From: Streptomyces uncialis
GTDB lineage: Bacteria > Actinomycetota > Actinomycetes > Streptomycetales > Streptomycetaceae
Assembly: GCF_036250755.1 (NCBI RefSeq)
Contig: NZ_CP109583.1
Span: 1 to 64,000 of the forward strand
Reading direction: 5' to 3'
DNA length: 64,000 nt
The notes under the pieces were generated by a model. It made no database searches. It worked only from the letters and a program-made list of their open reading frames with translations, and was not told the origin of the DNA. This document shows, piece by piece, positions 19,285 through 28,804 of the stretch; positions within the stretch are counted from its first letter, which is position 1, and each line of letters begins with the position of its first letter. The position numbers were made by a program, and so were the translations under genes.

Positions 19285-19532
19285 CCTGCTCTCGATCCAC
19301 TCGTCGATGCGACCGTTCGTGTGCGGTCGTCGCTCTCATGACGAGTGCCGACGGGAGAAGGTAACAAGACCGGTCCGCGGGGGCGGAAACGGAATACGCC
19401 TCACCGCTGATGCCTGAGAAGCATCGGGCGGGCTTCGTCTCGCTCTGCGGTCCCTGGGGCCGGACAGGTTCTCTGTGCGACCCCGTCGCCGAGACAGGGT
19501 TCGTGTTCGGCGGACCGCCGGTCCGGTGAAGG
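19285..19532. other. Spacer upstream of the glyoxalase-sigma operon
   Basis: No gene supported. It should contain the operon's promoter on the minus strand. Confidence 0.4.
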
Positions 19533-19568
19533 GATCTTGCTGATGGTCAAGCCCAGCAGCAAGATCCT
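19533..19568. terminator. Hairpin, possible terminator
   Basis: GGATCTTGCTG (19533-19543) pairs with CAGCAAGATCC (19558-19568), an 11-bp perfect stem with a 14-base loop. No T-run follows, which is usual for high-GC terminators. The flanking genes do not make its direction obvious. Confidence 0.45.
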
Positions 19569-19935
19569 TCAAGGCCGGTGAGCACGCCCAGTAGTTGGTG
19601 CGCAGCTCTTCCCGCTCCCCCGCGTCCCCGCCCGGAGGCCGGGACGCAGCCAGCTCGCCGGGACCTGCCGGGGGCCGCCGGACCGGGCGCAGAGGTTGGT
19701 GGGCGGGGCCGGACGGCAAGGCCGGGCACCGCCGCGGCGGTAGCCGGGCTCCGGGCCGCCCGGCGCGGTCTCGCGCGTCGCCACCGCTCGCGCGGGCCCG
19801 CCGGATGGAGCCGTGGAGAAGGTTGTTGCCCGCTGGGCGGGAGGAAGAACACAGGTTCGTTGCCGGGGCCTGTGCGGGGCCGCCGGGTCGGGGACCCTGC
19901 CGGAGAAGCCCCCTGCGACTTCAGGAGAGTGCGCC
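19569..19935. other. Non-coding spacer
   Basis: GC-rich, open in several frames but with no codon bias I trust. No structure beyond the hairpin at its left edge. Confidence 0.35.
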
Positions 19936-20557
19936 CGTGCTGGACCCCGAGGTGGAGATGCTGATCGAGTCGGACACCACGGCGTATGTGCTGTGGCGGG
20001 CCCTGGGCGAGGCGGTCCCCACCCACCCGCTCACCCCACGGCCGGTGCGGGAGGACACCGCAGTCGCGCTCCTGTCCGTCCAGGACACCAGCGACGTCCT
20101 GCTCCGGACCCGGGTCCCGATCCCCTGGAACCGGCCGAGCGAGGCGCACCTCGCGCAGCGGCTGGCACCACTCCTGCCACGGCTGGCCGAGACCTTCCGG
20201 GGACTGGACGGTCTCGCGCCGCTGTTCATGACGGTGTCGGTCGGATGGGCGGACGGTGTGATCCCGCTGGACGAACGGCTCGCGTCGGGGCTCGTGACCC
20301 TGGCCCGACAAGCGGTGGCGACCGGGTCCGGCGTCTACGGCGACCATCTCGCCGGAGCGTGCGGGCACTGCGCAGGCACCGGACGTGCCGCAGCATCTGG
20401 CAGATCCCAAGCAGGGACTGAGCCGGTACGCCGTCGACCCGCCCCTGCCACCGGGGACCCGGACCGGGGAGTGCGCGACATCGCCGGGCACGGCACGGGC
20501 GGGTACTCGGCATCGTCACTGCGGGCACCGGCTGGGATGTCCCGCACTCACCGCTGA
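19936..20557 (+). CDS. Hypothetical protein
   Basis: GTG start with AGGAG 9 bases upstream. Residues 1-140 look coding (VLDPEVEMLIESDTTAYVLW, VALLSVQDTSDVLLRTRVPI, FMTVSVGWADGVIPLDERLA). From about residue 145 the frame turns Arg/Pro/Ala-rich and coding bias moves to another frame (PQHLADPKQGLSRYAVDPPL), so an indel near 20370-20400 is likely. Family unrecognised. Confidence 0.5.
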
Positions 20558-20791
20558 CGTGCCATGCGAGCCTCCGGCGCTCAAGAACGGAATCGGTCCG
20601 CGCGGTGGCACGGGGACTTCGGGGTCCGTCCCGCTGCGCGGTCCGATGGCTTCCCGGCCGCCGGTGAGGGTTTCCGGTCAGGGCCGCCGACGGAACCCAG
20701 CCGCGGCGGTGCTTTTCGGCTCCCGGTCGTGTGCGTGCGGGGTTTGGCGTCCGGGGGTGGCGGGGACTCCAGACGCCGGAGGTGGGGCGGG

Positions 20792-21343
20792 ATGAAGCGG
20801 ATACCGCGGATTCGGACCGCAGGACGGACCCGGGCACGGGTATGGAGGTGGAGGGTGCTGGGGGGCGCGGGTGCGGTGGTGTGCGCGATGATGGCGATCG
20901 GAGCGGTGTGGACGAGTGTCGGCCCGGTCGGCGCGGCGGCCGGTATCGGGCCGGCCGACGGCGTGTTCACCGTGTCACGCTGCTACGCCACCGAAACGAA
21001 CCGCAGGTGCGAGGGCTCCTTCGCCCCCGCCGACGGCACGGAACACCGAAACGGGGTGGAGTTGGGTTCGCCCCGGGAGCCGTACACCGGAGGAGAACAG
21101 GTGGAGGTCCGGCTGGCCGAAGCCACCGCCTACGAACGCTCCGCCGTCACCGTAGCTTTCACCATCGCGCTGGCCCTGCTCCTGGCCGGCCTGTACGGCG
21201 CGACGGCCGCCTGGCTCGGCAAGTCCGCCCGGCGCGGCAGATTCGCGGGCCTCGGCCTCTACGCCGCCGTCATGGCCGTCACAAGCTCCGCCGCGTTGTC
21301 TCTTCTCCTCGTGACCGGCCTCCTCGACTGGCTCCTCACCTGA
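20792..21343 (+). CDS. Small membrane protein
   Basis: 183 residues, with GGAGGTGGGG before the ATG. Three or four spans: about residues 22-50 (VLGGAGAVVCAMMAIGAVWT), 117-140 (SAVTVAFTIALALLLAGLYG) and 153-180 (LGLYAAVMAVTSSAALSLLL). The loop between the first two contains Cys residues (VSRCYATETNRRCEGSF) that could form a disulphide outside the cell. No family identified. Confidence 0.75.
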   Translation: MKRIPRIRTAGRTRARVWRWRVLGGAGAVVCAMMAIGAVWTSVGPVGAAAGIGPADGVFTVSRCYATETNRRCEGSFAPADGTEHRNGVELGSPREPYTGGEQVEVRLAEATAYERSAVTVAFTIALALLLAGLYGATAAWLGKSARRGRFAGLGLYAAVMAVTSSAALSLLLVTGLLDWLLT

Positions 21344-21546
21344 CCATCCCCGCCCACCAGGTCGCGACGGCGGCGAGTTCGGACGAGGCCGTCTGAACCG
21401 GGCACGAAGTGGTTCGGCATCGCGGTCCACACCACCAAGAGGAGGCAGCACCCGGCGTCCGCCGGCGCGGCAACGACATCCTGATCACCTCCTCCCCCGC
21501 CGAGATAACGGCATTCCGGCCGCGCGGCAGCTGCGCCGCGCAACGA

Positions 21547-21582
<36 letters not shown>

Positions 21583-21660
21583 GCGGGGGTTGACCGATCT
21601 CAGCTCGGCACTCCCGGTGCTCCGCGCACATCGGATGCGCACCGAGCACCCGGCGCGTGG

Positions 21661-22048
21661 TCAGATGCGGTGCCGGATGCGGTCCAGGTCCGCGTCGAGG
21701 ACGGCGAGGTCGGGGTGGTCGCGGAGCTGCCGCTCGCGGGACCACGCGGCGAGGTCGGCCTTGTGGGCGGCCCGTACGGTGTCGTAGCTGGCGCCGGTGA
21801 GGGTGGCGATCAGGCCCATCTGGGTGTCGTCGAGGCCGTGGTACCGGTTGGCGGGCGCGTACATGATGGCGGCATCGGCCGCGCACTCGAATCCGGCCGC
21901 GGCGAGCTTTGCGTGGAGCCGGCGCCGGAACGGGGTGTCCTGGTCCTCCCAGCAGGGACCCCCAGCCGTCGTTCCCGGGGTCGTCGGGCTGCTTGGTCGA
22001 GGGCGTCGGCGAACGCGGCGAGCGGCGCGATGTCCGCTTCGGCCAGCT
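21661..22048 (-). pseudogene. Disrupted hypothetical ('RIRHRI' family), copy 1
   Basis: Coding similarity is spread over frames. An N-terminal part reads IELAEADIAPLAAFADALDQ near 22040, and the C-terminal part reads WEDQDTPFRRRLHAKLAAAG and on through MYAPANRYHGLDDTQMGLIA to LDADLDRIRHRI and a stop at 21661. At least one indel lies near 21960-21990. A fragment of a second copy (LGADLDHIRHRF) is at 54819-54930. The middle (LIATLTGASYDTVRAAHKAD) looks like a helix-turn-helix; function otherwise unknown. Confidence 0.55.
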
Positions 22049-22062
22049 CAATGGTGGGGGAA

Positions 22063-23172
22063 TCAGCCGGTGGGACCGGCCACGGCGGGCCGCCGTTTGA
22101 GGGTTCCCAGGTACCAGTCGACGAAATCGACCAGCCGCTCGCGCGAGAGGGGGGCGTCCATGGAGGTTGCGGTGTGCTGGAGGGTCTCGGCCAGCCCGAA
22201 GTGCCTGGTGGCGCTCAGGTAGGGCCGGTAGAAGGTGAACGCACGGTCCAGTCGCTGCTCGGCGGGGGTGAACCCGTCGGTGGTGGCGACGAGTACCGGT
22301 TCGGGCATGCCCACTCGTTCGGTGATGGCCGACAGGGTGTCGGCCACTGTGGCCTGGGAGATGTTGGACAGGTGGTAGACGCCTGACGGGGCGTCTGCGG
22401 CGCTGAGGGTGACGGCACCGCGTGTGACGAGGTTGACCGGGACGAAGTTGACCAGTGCGTCCGCGTCCGCTCTGATCCGCAGGTGCTGCCCTGCGAAGTC
22501 CTGGCGGTTGCGGAGCCGCAGTGCCAGCAGGGTTTTGACCATGCCGTACAGGCCGCTGAAGGTGGTGGCACCGAAGGTGGTGTCGTGGCCGATCACACCG
22601 CTGGGACGCAGGATCCGCAGGGTGGGGAACCCGCTGGAGGAGACGATCCGCTCACCCAGGACCTTGGAGCGCTCGTACCAATTGTTGGAGCGCACCTGCG
22701 GGTCCACCGGCGCGGCGGGGATGTCCCCAGCGCGGTCACCCACCACGAAGGCGGTGCTGATGTGGTTGAACACGCCCACTCCCAGCCGCTGGGCCAGGGC
22801 GGCCACGTGGCGGGTGCCTTCCACGTTGCACTGCATGATCGCGTCCTTGGCCTCGTCCTCGAAGGCGAGGGAGGCGGCGGAGTGCCAGACGTGGGAGACG
22901 GGGCCGACCTGCGCGCCGCTGGTGCCGCACAGCGGCAGAGTCAGATCCCCGGACACTGCCCGACAGCGCTGCCCGGCGCGTTTGAGCGCGGCCTCGCGCC
23001 GGTATGCCGTGGCCGCGTCGCGGAGCGCGGCATCCAGGCGCTCCTGGGCGGGCCTTGCGCCGCGCGGTCGCACCAGGCACACCAACTCGGCGTCGGGATA
23101 GTGTTCGAGCAGGTCCAGGGTCAGCATCCCCCCGACGAGCCCGGTTGCCCCGGTGATCAGGTGTCGCTCCAT
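22063..23172 (-). CDS. Thioester-reductase-like NAD-dependent SDR
   Basis: 369 residues of an extended short-chain dehydrogenase. The dinucleotide site GATGLVGG is at residues 8-15, and the catalytic Tyr/Lys pair is WYERSK near 190. The arrangement LICLVRP after beta-2 and NVEGTRHVAALA after the active strand match the NAD_binding_4 group (thioester reductases, fatty acyl-CoA reductases), which reduce carrier- or CoA-bound acyl groups. It stands alone, without a carrier protein or adenylation domain, so the substrate is unclear. Clean stop before the disrupted gene at 22048. Confidence 0.85.
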   Translation of the reverse strand: MERHLITGATGLVGGMLTLDLLEHYPDAELVCLVRPRGARPAQERLDAALRDAATAYRREAALKRAGQRCRAVSGDLTLPLCGTSGAQVGPVSHVWHSAASLAFEDEAKDAIMQCNVEGTRHVAALAQRLGVGVFNHISTAFVVGDRAGDIPAAPVDPQVRSNNWYERSKVLGERIVSSSGFPTLRILRPSGVIGHDTTFGATTFSGLYGMVKTLLALRLRNRQDFAGQHLRIRADADALVNFVPVNLVTRGAVTLSAADAPSGVYHLSNISQATVADTLSAITERVGMPEPVLVATTDGFTPAEQRLDRAFTFYRPYLSATRHFGLAETLQHTATSMDAPLSRERLVDFVDWYLGTLKRRPAVAGPTG

Positions 23173-23355
23173 CAGGCCCGTCTCTCTTCATCTGCGCCCG
23201 GCACGACGCGATCATCGCCCTTATCGGGCTAAAGGCTACAAAGATGACGATATCGCGTGCGCTCACAGGCGGTCCCCTGGCGCGGGGAAGGGCGGTCCGC
23301 CGGTACGGGATGTACCGGCGGACCGCCCTCGCGGTGCCGGGCGCGGCTCGTTCGT
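23173..23355. other. Spacer between subtilase end and SDR start
   Basis: Contains AT-richer DNA near 23215-23255 that probably holds the SDR promoter. Downstream, GGGCGGTCCGCCGGTACG (23290) pairs with TACCGGCGGACCGCCC (23313-23328), a strong stem just past the subtilase stop and a likely terminator. Confidence 0.6.
23290..23328. terminator. Terminator hairpin after the subtilase gene
   Basis: GGGCGGTCCGCCGGTA (23290-23305) pairs with TACCGGCGGACCGCCC (23313-23328), a 16-bp perfect stem with a 7-base loop, about 30 bases past the stop of the minus-strand peptidase gene. Confidence 0.75.
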
Positions 23356-26300
23356 CTACTTGCCGAAGAAGGCGTTGTACACGGTCACCTTGTGGGAGCC
23401 GCCCTGCTTGTCGACGACCTGGGCGCGCAGGGTGATGCCCTTGCCCTTGGCCGGGTTCTTGAGGGTCACCTTGTTCTTGGTGACCCTCAGCTTCTTCCAG
23501 GTCTTGCCGCCGTCGTAGGAGACGCGCGCGGTCAGCGACTTGACCTTGTCCTTGGCCGCGCCGTGCACCTCCAGCGGGATGGTCTGGCCGACGCCCGCCG
23601 GGGCGGTGCCGGTGAGCCCGGACCGCACACCCGTGAAACGTACGGTGGAAACCGGCAGCCGGAGCTCGCCGTCCGTGGGCGCCGCGTTCGCGCGGAAGGC
23701 CCATGCGGAGTCGATCCGGCTGCTCACCAGAGCGGTCGAGGGACTTCGCCGGACCGAGGTGGTGAGCAGGAAGTCTCCCCCTTCGCGGCCGATCTGGAGC
23801 CCCTCCTGGCCGGTGACCGGGTCACTGTTCTCGGCGACCTTCGTACCGTTGCGGTACAGCGTGGTCGTGGCCGAGGCGAACTGGGATGTTCCGGTGTTGC
23901 CCTGGCCGTCGGCGAACATCGGCACATCGGGGTACAGCATCTCGCCGTAGCGCCAGAATCCCGAGGCGCTGCCGGCCTTCGGGGCGACGGCAGCGGTACC
24001 GAGGGTCTCCCGGTGGACCTTGCCCTTGGGGTAGGACGCCGGTTCGCTGTAGTGGCGCACCTCGGGCTCGGGATCGTCTGCCGGGGTGCCCGCCGGGGTC
24101 TGGGTCAGCGCGAGCTGCCACTTGGCCCGGTCGCCGGTGGACAGATGCAGCGTGTGCGCGGCGGGTATCTTCCGCGTGGCGGGGGCTCCCCCGAATCCGA
24201 AGAGGGTGCTGGGGAGGACCCCGTACGCTTGCAGCAGGCCCTGTTTGTCCTTGGCCGAGGCAGCGAGTCCCACCCTCACCTCGGCGAACTCCGCGGCATT
24301 GAAGGTGCGCTTGTACCCGGTGGCGATCCGTGTCACCGGACCGCCGGAGGTGCCGTGGTACTCACTGCGAGCGTCCTTGATCCAGTTGGCGTGCCACTGC
24401 TGGTGCAGGGTTCCGTCGGTGACCTGCGGCCCGAGGTGGGCGATGTTCAGCCCGCCGGGTGAGCGCATCGGGAAGCGCACGCCAAGGGTGTCCTGCCGGT
24501 CGGGCGCTGTTTGCACGTACTCCATCTGCCCGCCGGTGAACTTGGCCTTCACATCGCTCAGCGTCAGCTTCGCGGGTTTGGCCTTGCGGGCGTCGACGGT
24601 GACCGTCATCGTCCTGTCGACGGCCAGCTTGGGCTGGATCACGAGGTCGAAGCCCTTGGTCCGGCCGGTCGGGTCGGCGGCGGGATCGATGGGGGCGCTG
24701 GCGTCGAGCGCGTACTCGCCCTTGGGCAGACGCTGGACGGTCTCGGGTGTCCCGGACAGGATCATCCCCGGACCGTCGGTCAGGGAGCTGAGGGATGATT
24801 CGAAGTGCTTGCTGGGTTTTCCGTCGCGTCCGATGTGTTTGAGGGTGATGTCGTAGGACTCGGCTTCGAGTTCGACGGCGGCGGTGGTGCGGATGGTCTG
24901 GTTGTCGCCGGTGGCTTCGACGGTGGCGGCGTAGTGGCCGTGGGTGTCGCCGCCGAGGCGGCTGTCGGCGGTCAGGCCGACGGTGGCGGTGCCGCCGGCG
25001 GGGACGGTGATGCGGTCGGCGGCGAGGGTGAAGAATCCGGCCGGTACGGGCTTGCCGCCGGGGCCGTGTGAGGTGACCTTGAGGCCGAGGGGGACATCGG
25101 CGGTGCCGCTGTTGCGGTAGGTGATCTTCTTGGTGACCGGCTGGTCGTCGGTGTGCGGCCACAGCAGCTTGCCGAAGGCGATCGAGGTCTCCTGGCCGAC
25201 GACGCTCTGGGTGATCGCCCGGTCGACGGCGATCCGTCCCGCGCCCTGCTCGTGCGGGGTGTATCCGCCGTCCTTCGCGGAGGAGGCCAACGCGGACTTC
25301 AGTTCCGCGGCCTTCCAGCCGGGGTGGCGCTGTTTGAGCAGGGCCGCGGCACCGGCGACATGCGGGGCCGCCATCGACGTACCCGAGATGGTCCGCCGGC
25401 CGCCGCCCGGTGCGGCGGCGTCGATGTCCACACCCGGTGCGGTCACATCGGGTTTGACCGCGCCGCCCCTGATCCGGGGTCCGGTGCTGGAGAAGTCGGC
25501 GAGCTTGTCCGCACGGTCGACGGCGCCGACGGTGAAGGCCTCGTCCGCGCTGCCCGGCGAGCCGATCGAGTTCGGTCCCGAGTTGCCCGCGGCGACGGCG
25601 AAGAGGACTCCCTTCTCGGCCGTCACCTTGTTGATCTGCGCTTCCAGCGGATCGATCTCGGAGGTGTCCTCGCGGCCGAGGCTGAGGTTGACGATGTCCG
25701 CGCCCTGGGCGACGGCCCAGTCGATCCCGGCGATGATCCCCGAGTCGGAACCGCCGCCCTCGTCGTCCAGGACCTTGGCGTTGATGACCCCGGCCTTCGG
25801 CGCGACACCCCTGTGCGTGCCGTTCGACCCGGCACCACTGCCCGCCGCGGTGGAGGCGACATGGGTGCCATGGCCGTCCCGGTCCGCGGCGTCGGGGGCG
25901 CCGCTGAAGTTCCGCGCCGCCACCACCCGGCCCTGGAGGTCGGGGTGGGTCTCGTCCACCCCGGTGTCCAGGACGGCGATCCTCACTCCCTCGCCCTCGT
26001 AGCCGGTCTCCCACGCCTTCGGCGCGCCGATCTGCCCGGTGCTGGTCTCCAGGGTCGCCCTGTGCAGGCCGTCCAGCCAGATGCGGCTGATCCCGGACGC
26101 GGTGGTACGCGTCTGTCCGTTCGTGCCGCGGGTCAGCGTCTCCCACAGCTCGGGCGTGCTCTTCACCGCCGTTGTGACCGCGTCCGCGTTCAGCGCCTGC
26201 AGCGAGCGGTTCAGCTCCGTTCCGTCCGCGGCCCGCACCGCACCGCGCGCACTCGCGCCGCCGCCGCCGTAGGCCACGATCAGCCGCAGCCCGTCCCGGT

Positions 26301-26682
26301 AGGCCTCCCGGCTCTCCGCCCGGCTCAGCTCGGTGACATCGAACAGCCGCCGGTCCAGCTTCCCCTCGGCGACCAGCCGCTGCGCGTCACGGGGTACCAC
26401 GAAGGTGCGCCCGCCCTCGGTGAAGGTCCGTACGGGGACATCCGCACGCCCCCGGCCGGCCTCGAAGCCCGCCATCCGGCCCTTCGCGTCGACCCGGACC
26501 CGGTCCCCGGTGATCAGAGTGACCTGATGGGCGGGGCCGCCCGCCGGGCGTGTCTGCGCGGTGACCTCGCCGGGCGGCACGGACGCGGTCACGGGCCCCG
26601 CACCGGTCAGCCCGGCGACCAGCGCCAGTGAGACCGAGGCGGTCAGCGCCGCGATCCCGGCGTTCCGTCTCCTGCTGAACAC
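23356..26682 (-). CDS. Secreted subtilisin-like serine peptidase (S8)
   Basis: 1108 residues from a GTG at 26682, with AGGAGG 4 bases upstream. A signal peptide covers about residues 1-34 (RRR then a hydrophobic stretch ending near VTASVPPG), followed by a propeptide-like region. The subtilase domain carries the triad Asp239 (VLDTGVDETHPDL), His271 (DGHGTHVAS) and Ser in GTSMAAPHVAGAAAL near 430. A C-terminal half of about 600 residues is beta-rich (NSGTADVPLGLKVTSHGPGG), ending in an immunoglobulin-like module. Such large subtilases degrade external protein. Alone, monocistronic, with a strong hairpin downstream. Confidence 0.95.
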   Translation of the reverse strand: MFSRRRNAGIAALTASVSLALVAGLTGAGPVTASVPPGEVTAQTRPAGGPAHQVTLITGDRVRVDAKGRMAGFEAGRGRADVPVRTFTEGGRTFVVPRDAQRLVAEGKLDRRLFDVTELSRAESREAYRDGLRLIVAYGGGGASARGAVRAADGTELNRSLQALNADAVTTAVKSTPELWETLTRGTNGQTRTTASGISRIWLDGLHRATLETSTGQIGAPKAWETGYEGEGVRIAVLDTGVDETHPDLQGRVVAARNFSGAPDAADRDGHGTHVASTAAGSGAGSNGTHRGVAPKAGVINAKVLDDEGGGSDSGIIAGIDWAVAQGADIVNLSLGREDTSEIDPLEAQINKVTAEKGVLFAVAAGNSGPNSIGSPGSADEAFTVGAVDRADKLADFSSTGPRIRGGAVKPDVTAPGVDIDAAAPGGGRRTISGTSMAAPHVAGAAALLKQRHPGWKAAELKSALASSAKDGGYTPHEQGAGRIAVDRAITQSVVGQETSIAFGKLLWPHTDDQPVTKKITYRNSGTADVPLGLKVTSHGPGGKPVPAGFFTLAADRITVPAGGTATVGLTADSRLGGDTHGHYAATVEATGDNQTIRTTAAVELEAESYDITLKHIGRDGKPSKHFESSLSSLTDGPGMILSGTPETVQRLPKGEYALDASAPIDPAADPTGRTKGFDLVIQPKLAVDRTMTVTVDARKAKPAKLTLSDVKAKFTGGQMEYVQTAPDRQDTLGVRFPMRSPGGLNIAHLGPQVTDGTLHQQWHANWIKDARSEYHGTSGGPVTRIATGYKRTFNAAEFAEVRVGLAASAKDKQGLLQAYGVLPSTLFGFGGAPATRKIPAAHTLHLSTGDRAKWQLALTQTPAGTPADDPEPEVRHYSEPASYPKGKVHRETLGTAAVAPKAGSASGFWRYGEMLYPDVPMFADGQGNTGTSQFASATTTLYRNGTKVAENSDPVTGQEGLQIGREGGDFLLTTSVRRSPSTALVSSRIDSAWAFRANAAPTDGELRLPVSTVRFTGVRSGLTGTAPAGVGQTIPLEVHGAAKDKVKSLTARVSYDGGKTWKKLRVTKNKVTLKNPAKGKGITLRAQVVDKQGGSHKVTVYNAFFGK

Positions 26683-27439
26683 ATGTCCTCCTGAAGGGAG
26701 TTGAACGGTGCCGGTGTGGCGCCACTCACTCTGGGAGAACAGAGAAGTCCGTGGTGCGGGTTGGCCGCGGGGGCGAAGCTGGCCGGAAGGCGCGGGCCCA
26801 GGGGCACATTCGGGCCGGAGCACCCGGCCCCGGTGAACGTCCGGGCCCTCCCCCGCATCTCAGGGGGGGTGGGCGGCCCGCTGCCGCCGCCCCGGACGGG
26901 CGGCGCAACCCCTTCCCTGCTGCCTCCGACAGGGGCGGTCCGGATCAGTTCGGCGGGGTGCTCCGCGGCGCGCACCTCGTCCGACGACCGGGTGGATACG
27001 CGCCCGGCACCACACGGCGCTATCGGCACGGTCGTGGCGCAGCGGAACCCGGGCATGTCCCACTCCCCCGTGTCCAGCGGGAGCCGGTGCGCGGCGCCGT
27101 CGGGGTCGGCCGGGAGCTGGGACTCGGAGTCAGGGGCGGGGCCGAGTGTGGGGCGGTGGCGGGTCGAGGCGGGGTCGGTGAGGAGCCAGCGGACGGTGTC
27201 GAGGCGGTCGGACCCACCCCACCCCCCAACCCGGCACCGCTCCAGGAGCCGCTTCCCGAACGTCAGAAGTGCGAACCCACACCACCTCGCCGGTCCGTTG
27301 CCGCCGTGGCTTGGGGCTCTTCCTGACCGGTTGGGCGTTCCGCGCCGCCCACCAGCCAAGCCTCTGTACATCCAAGCCCTCCGCGTCCAGGAGCAGGCAG
27401 GCAAGAGCGGGGCCACCACGTCCTGGACGGGACAAGCCG
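26683..27439. other. Region with no intact gene, upstream of the subtilase
   Basis: A minus-strand frame (about 27010-27200) reads PAPDSESQLPADPDGAAHRL, DTGEWDMP, then in another frame RVPLRHDRA. This resembles residues about 110-160 of the 13904-14809 protein (RQLPPDTG, WEIPRVPLRYDRAV). It is a degraded relative rather than a gene. The subtilase promoter must lie near 26700. Confidence 0.45.
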
Positions 27440-28333
27440 TCAGGAAAGGAGGTTGCGTCCGGCTTCGTAGAGGTACTGGGCGAGGCCGTCGGTGGAATGT
27501 CGCACAAGAGTGTCCGTCAGCCCTTCCAGGGCGCGGCGTACACGGCCTGGCTCAGGGGCTGGGCGGGTGCTCTCCTCTTCGAGGAACACAGCGTCGCGAA
27601 CGATCTGTGCGCGGAGCTCGTCGGTGGTGTCGACGCGAGGTGCGGCGGTGAGGACCTGACGGGCGAAGTCGGCGAACTGGGCGGGATCGAAGCCGAAGGT
27701 GTTGTTCTGGGTGTTGCCGGAGCCGACCTGGGCGGTTCCGCCGTGGATGTTGGTGGTATAGGTCGGATGGTGTCCGTTCTGCATGAGGAAGTCCTTCACG
27801 GACAGTGGGCTCTCGGCACATTGGATGCCTACCTGAGTCAGCGTCAGGAGGGCTTGAAGGGGGTGCTGAGCATCTCCTTCGTGAACGGTAGCGAGGCCCT
27901 GTTCCGCGATGTACAGCGCTGCTGCGCGGACTTCGTCGGGTGACAGGTGCTCGCTGAGCATGACCGCTTCGGGTGTCGTGAGGAATGCCTCCAGTTCGAT
28001 GGTGGGACTGTAGGACGCGCGGGAGGCCACTGACATCAGACCGTTGCGGGCGTGCTGCTGGCGCCCTTCGGGATCGCGTCGCAGGTGCAGGAGCCGTCGT
28101 GCCTCCAGCTGGCCGGCGTGGGTGAGCCGGTAGAGGTGGCCTTTGCGTAGCACGAAGACCCGTTCCAGCTGGCTCCGGCGGACCAGTTCGTTCAGGTCGC
28201 GCTGGAGCCTGAAACGGGCGGCGCGTCGCCATTCTTCGGGGATGTCGTCCGTGCCGGCCAGGTCTCCGTCGCCTGCCATAACGCGCTCGTACATCCAGAC
28301 CAGTAAGTAGGCTTCCGCGCCAGCTTCCGTCAT
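27440..28333 (-). CDS. Winged-helix-like protein with GNTQNN motif
   Basis: 297 residues. The N-terminal ~85 residues (EEWRRAARFRLQRDLNELVR, VFVLRKGHLYRLTHAGQLEA) look like a winged helix. The middle is helical. At about residues 195-215, TNIHGGTAQVGSGNTQNNTF is a beta-rich Gly/Asn motif of the kind that links sensor and effector parts in some phage-defence and NTPase proteins (family-level recollection, not a domain match). A helical C-terminus follows. Single gene. I cannot name its function. Confidence 0.7.
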   Translation of the reverse strand: MTEAGAEAYLLVWMYERVMAGDGDLAGTDDIPEEWRRAARFRLQRDLNELVRRSQLERVFVLRKGHLYRLTHAGQLEARRLLHLRRDPEGRQQHARNGLMSVASRASYSPTIELEAFLTTPEAVMLSEHLSPDEVRAAALYIAEQGLATVHEGDAQHPLQALLTLTQVGIQCAESPLSVKDFLMQNGHHPTYTTNIHGGTAQVGSGNTQNNTFGFDPAQFADFARQVLTAAPRVDTTDELRAQIVRDAVFLEEESTRPAPEPGRVRRALEGLTDTLVRHSTDGLAQYLYEAGRNLLS

Positions 28334-28804
28334 GAGGCCGATGCTACGGCCACATCACTTGCCACCACAGCGGTCAGCACCAGGTGGCATGTTCGCCTGT
28401 CGCCGTCCCTTGGACGGAGTCTTCTGATTCGCGAGCGCCGCCCCTGGCCGTAGAGCCCTCGGTACGCCCCCTCTACCCACCCGCTCAGACGCCCACGCCG
28501 CCCCCCAGAACGATGCGCGGAGCAATCATCGTCGCCGCAGACACCGCCTGCCTGAGCGCCCACCGCCGACGGCGTCGGAGCAGGAGCGAGGTGTGCCACG
28601 GGTGAGGTGGCCCACCGGGTACTGCCGGGAGAAACGGCGGCGACCGACGGCGCCTTCGGCGCCGTGTGTCCCCCGCGCCATCGCCCCTCCCGGCCGACCG
28701 CGGGGCAGGCGGCCGGACGCGGCCGGGAGCCGACGCGGTGACTTCAATGCTCAGCAGCTCTCACGGCGTACGGCGTGCCGTGAGCGTCGTGCACTGCCCG
28801 AAGG
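28334..28804. other. Spacer without a supported gene
   Basis: GC-rich DNA between two minus-strand genes. Short frames exist on both strands, but none has a ribosome site and coding pattern together. Confidence 0.4.

Noticed and set aside
26701..27651. 316-residue plus-strand frame
   Set aside because: Composition is Pro/Arg/Ser-rich and overlaps degraded minus-strand sequence; no plausible start.
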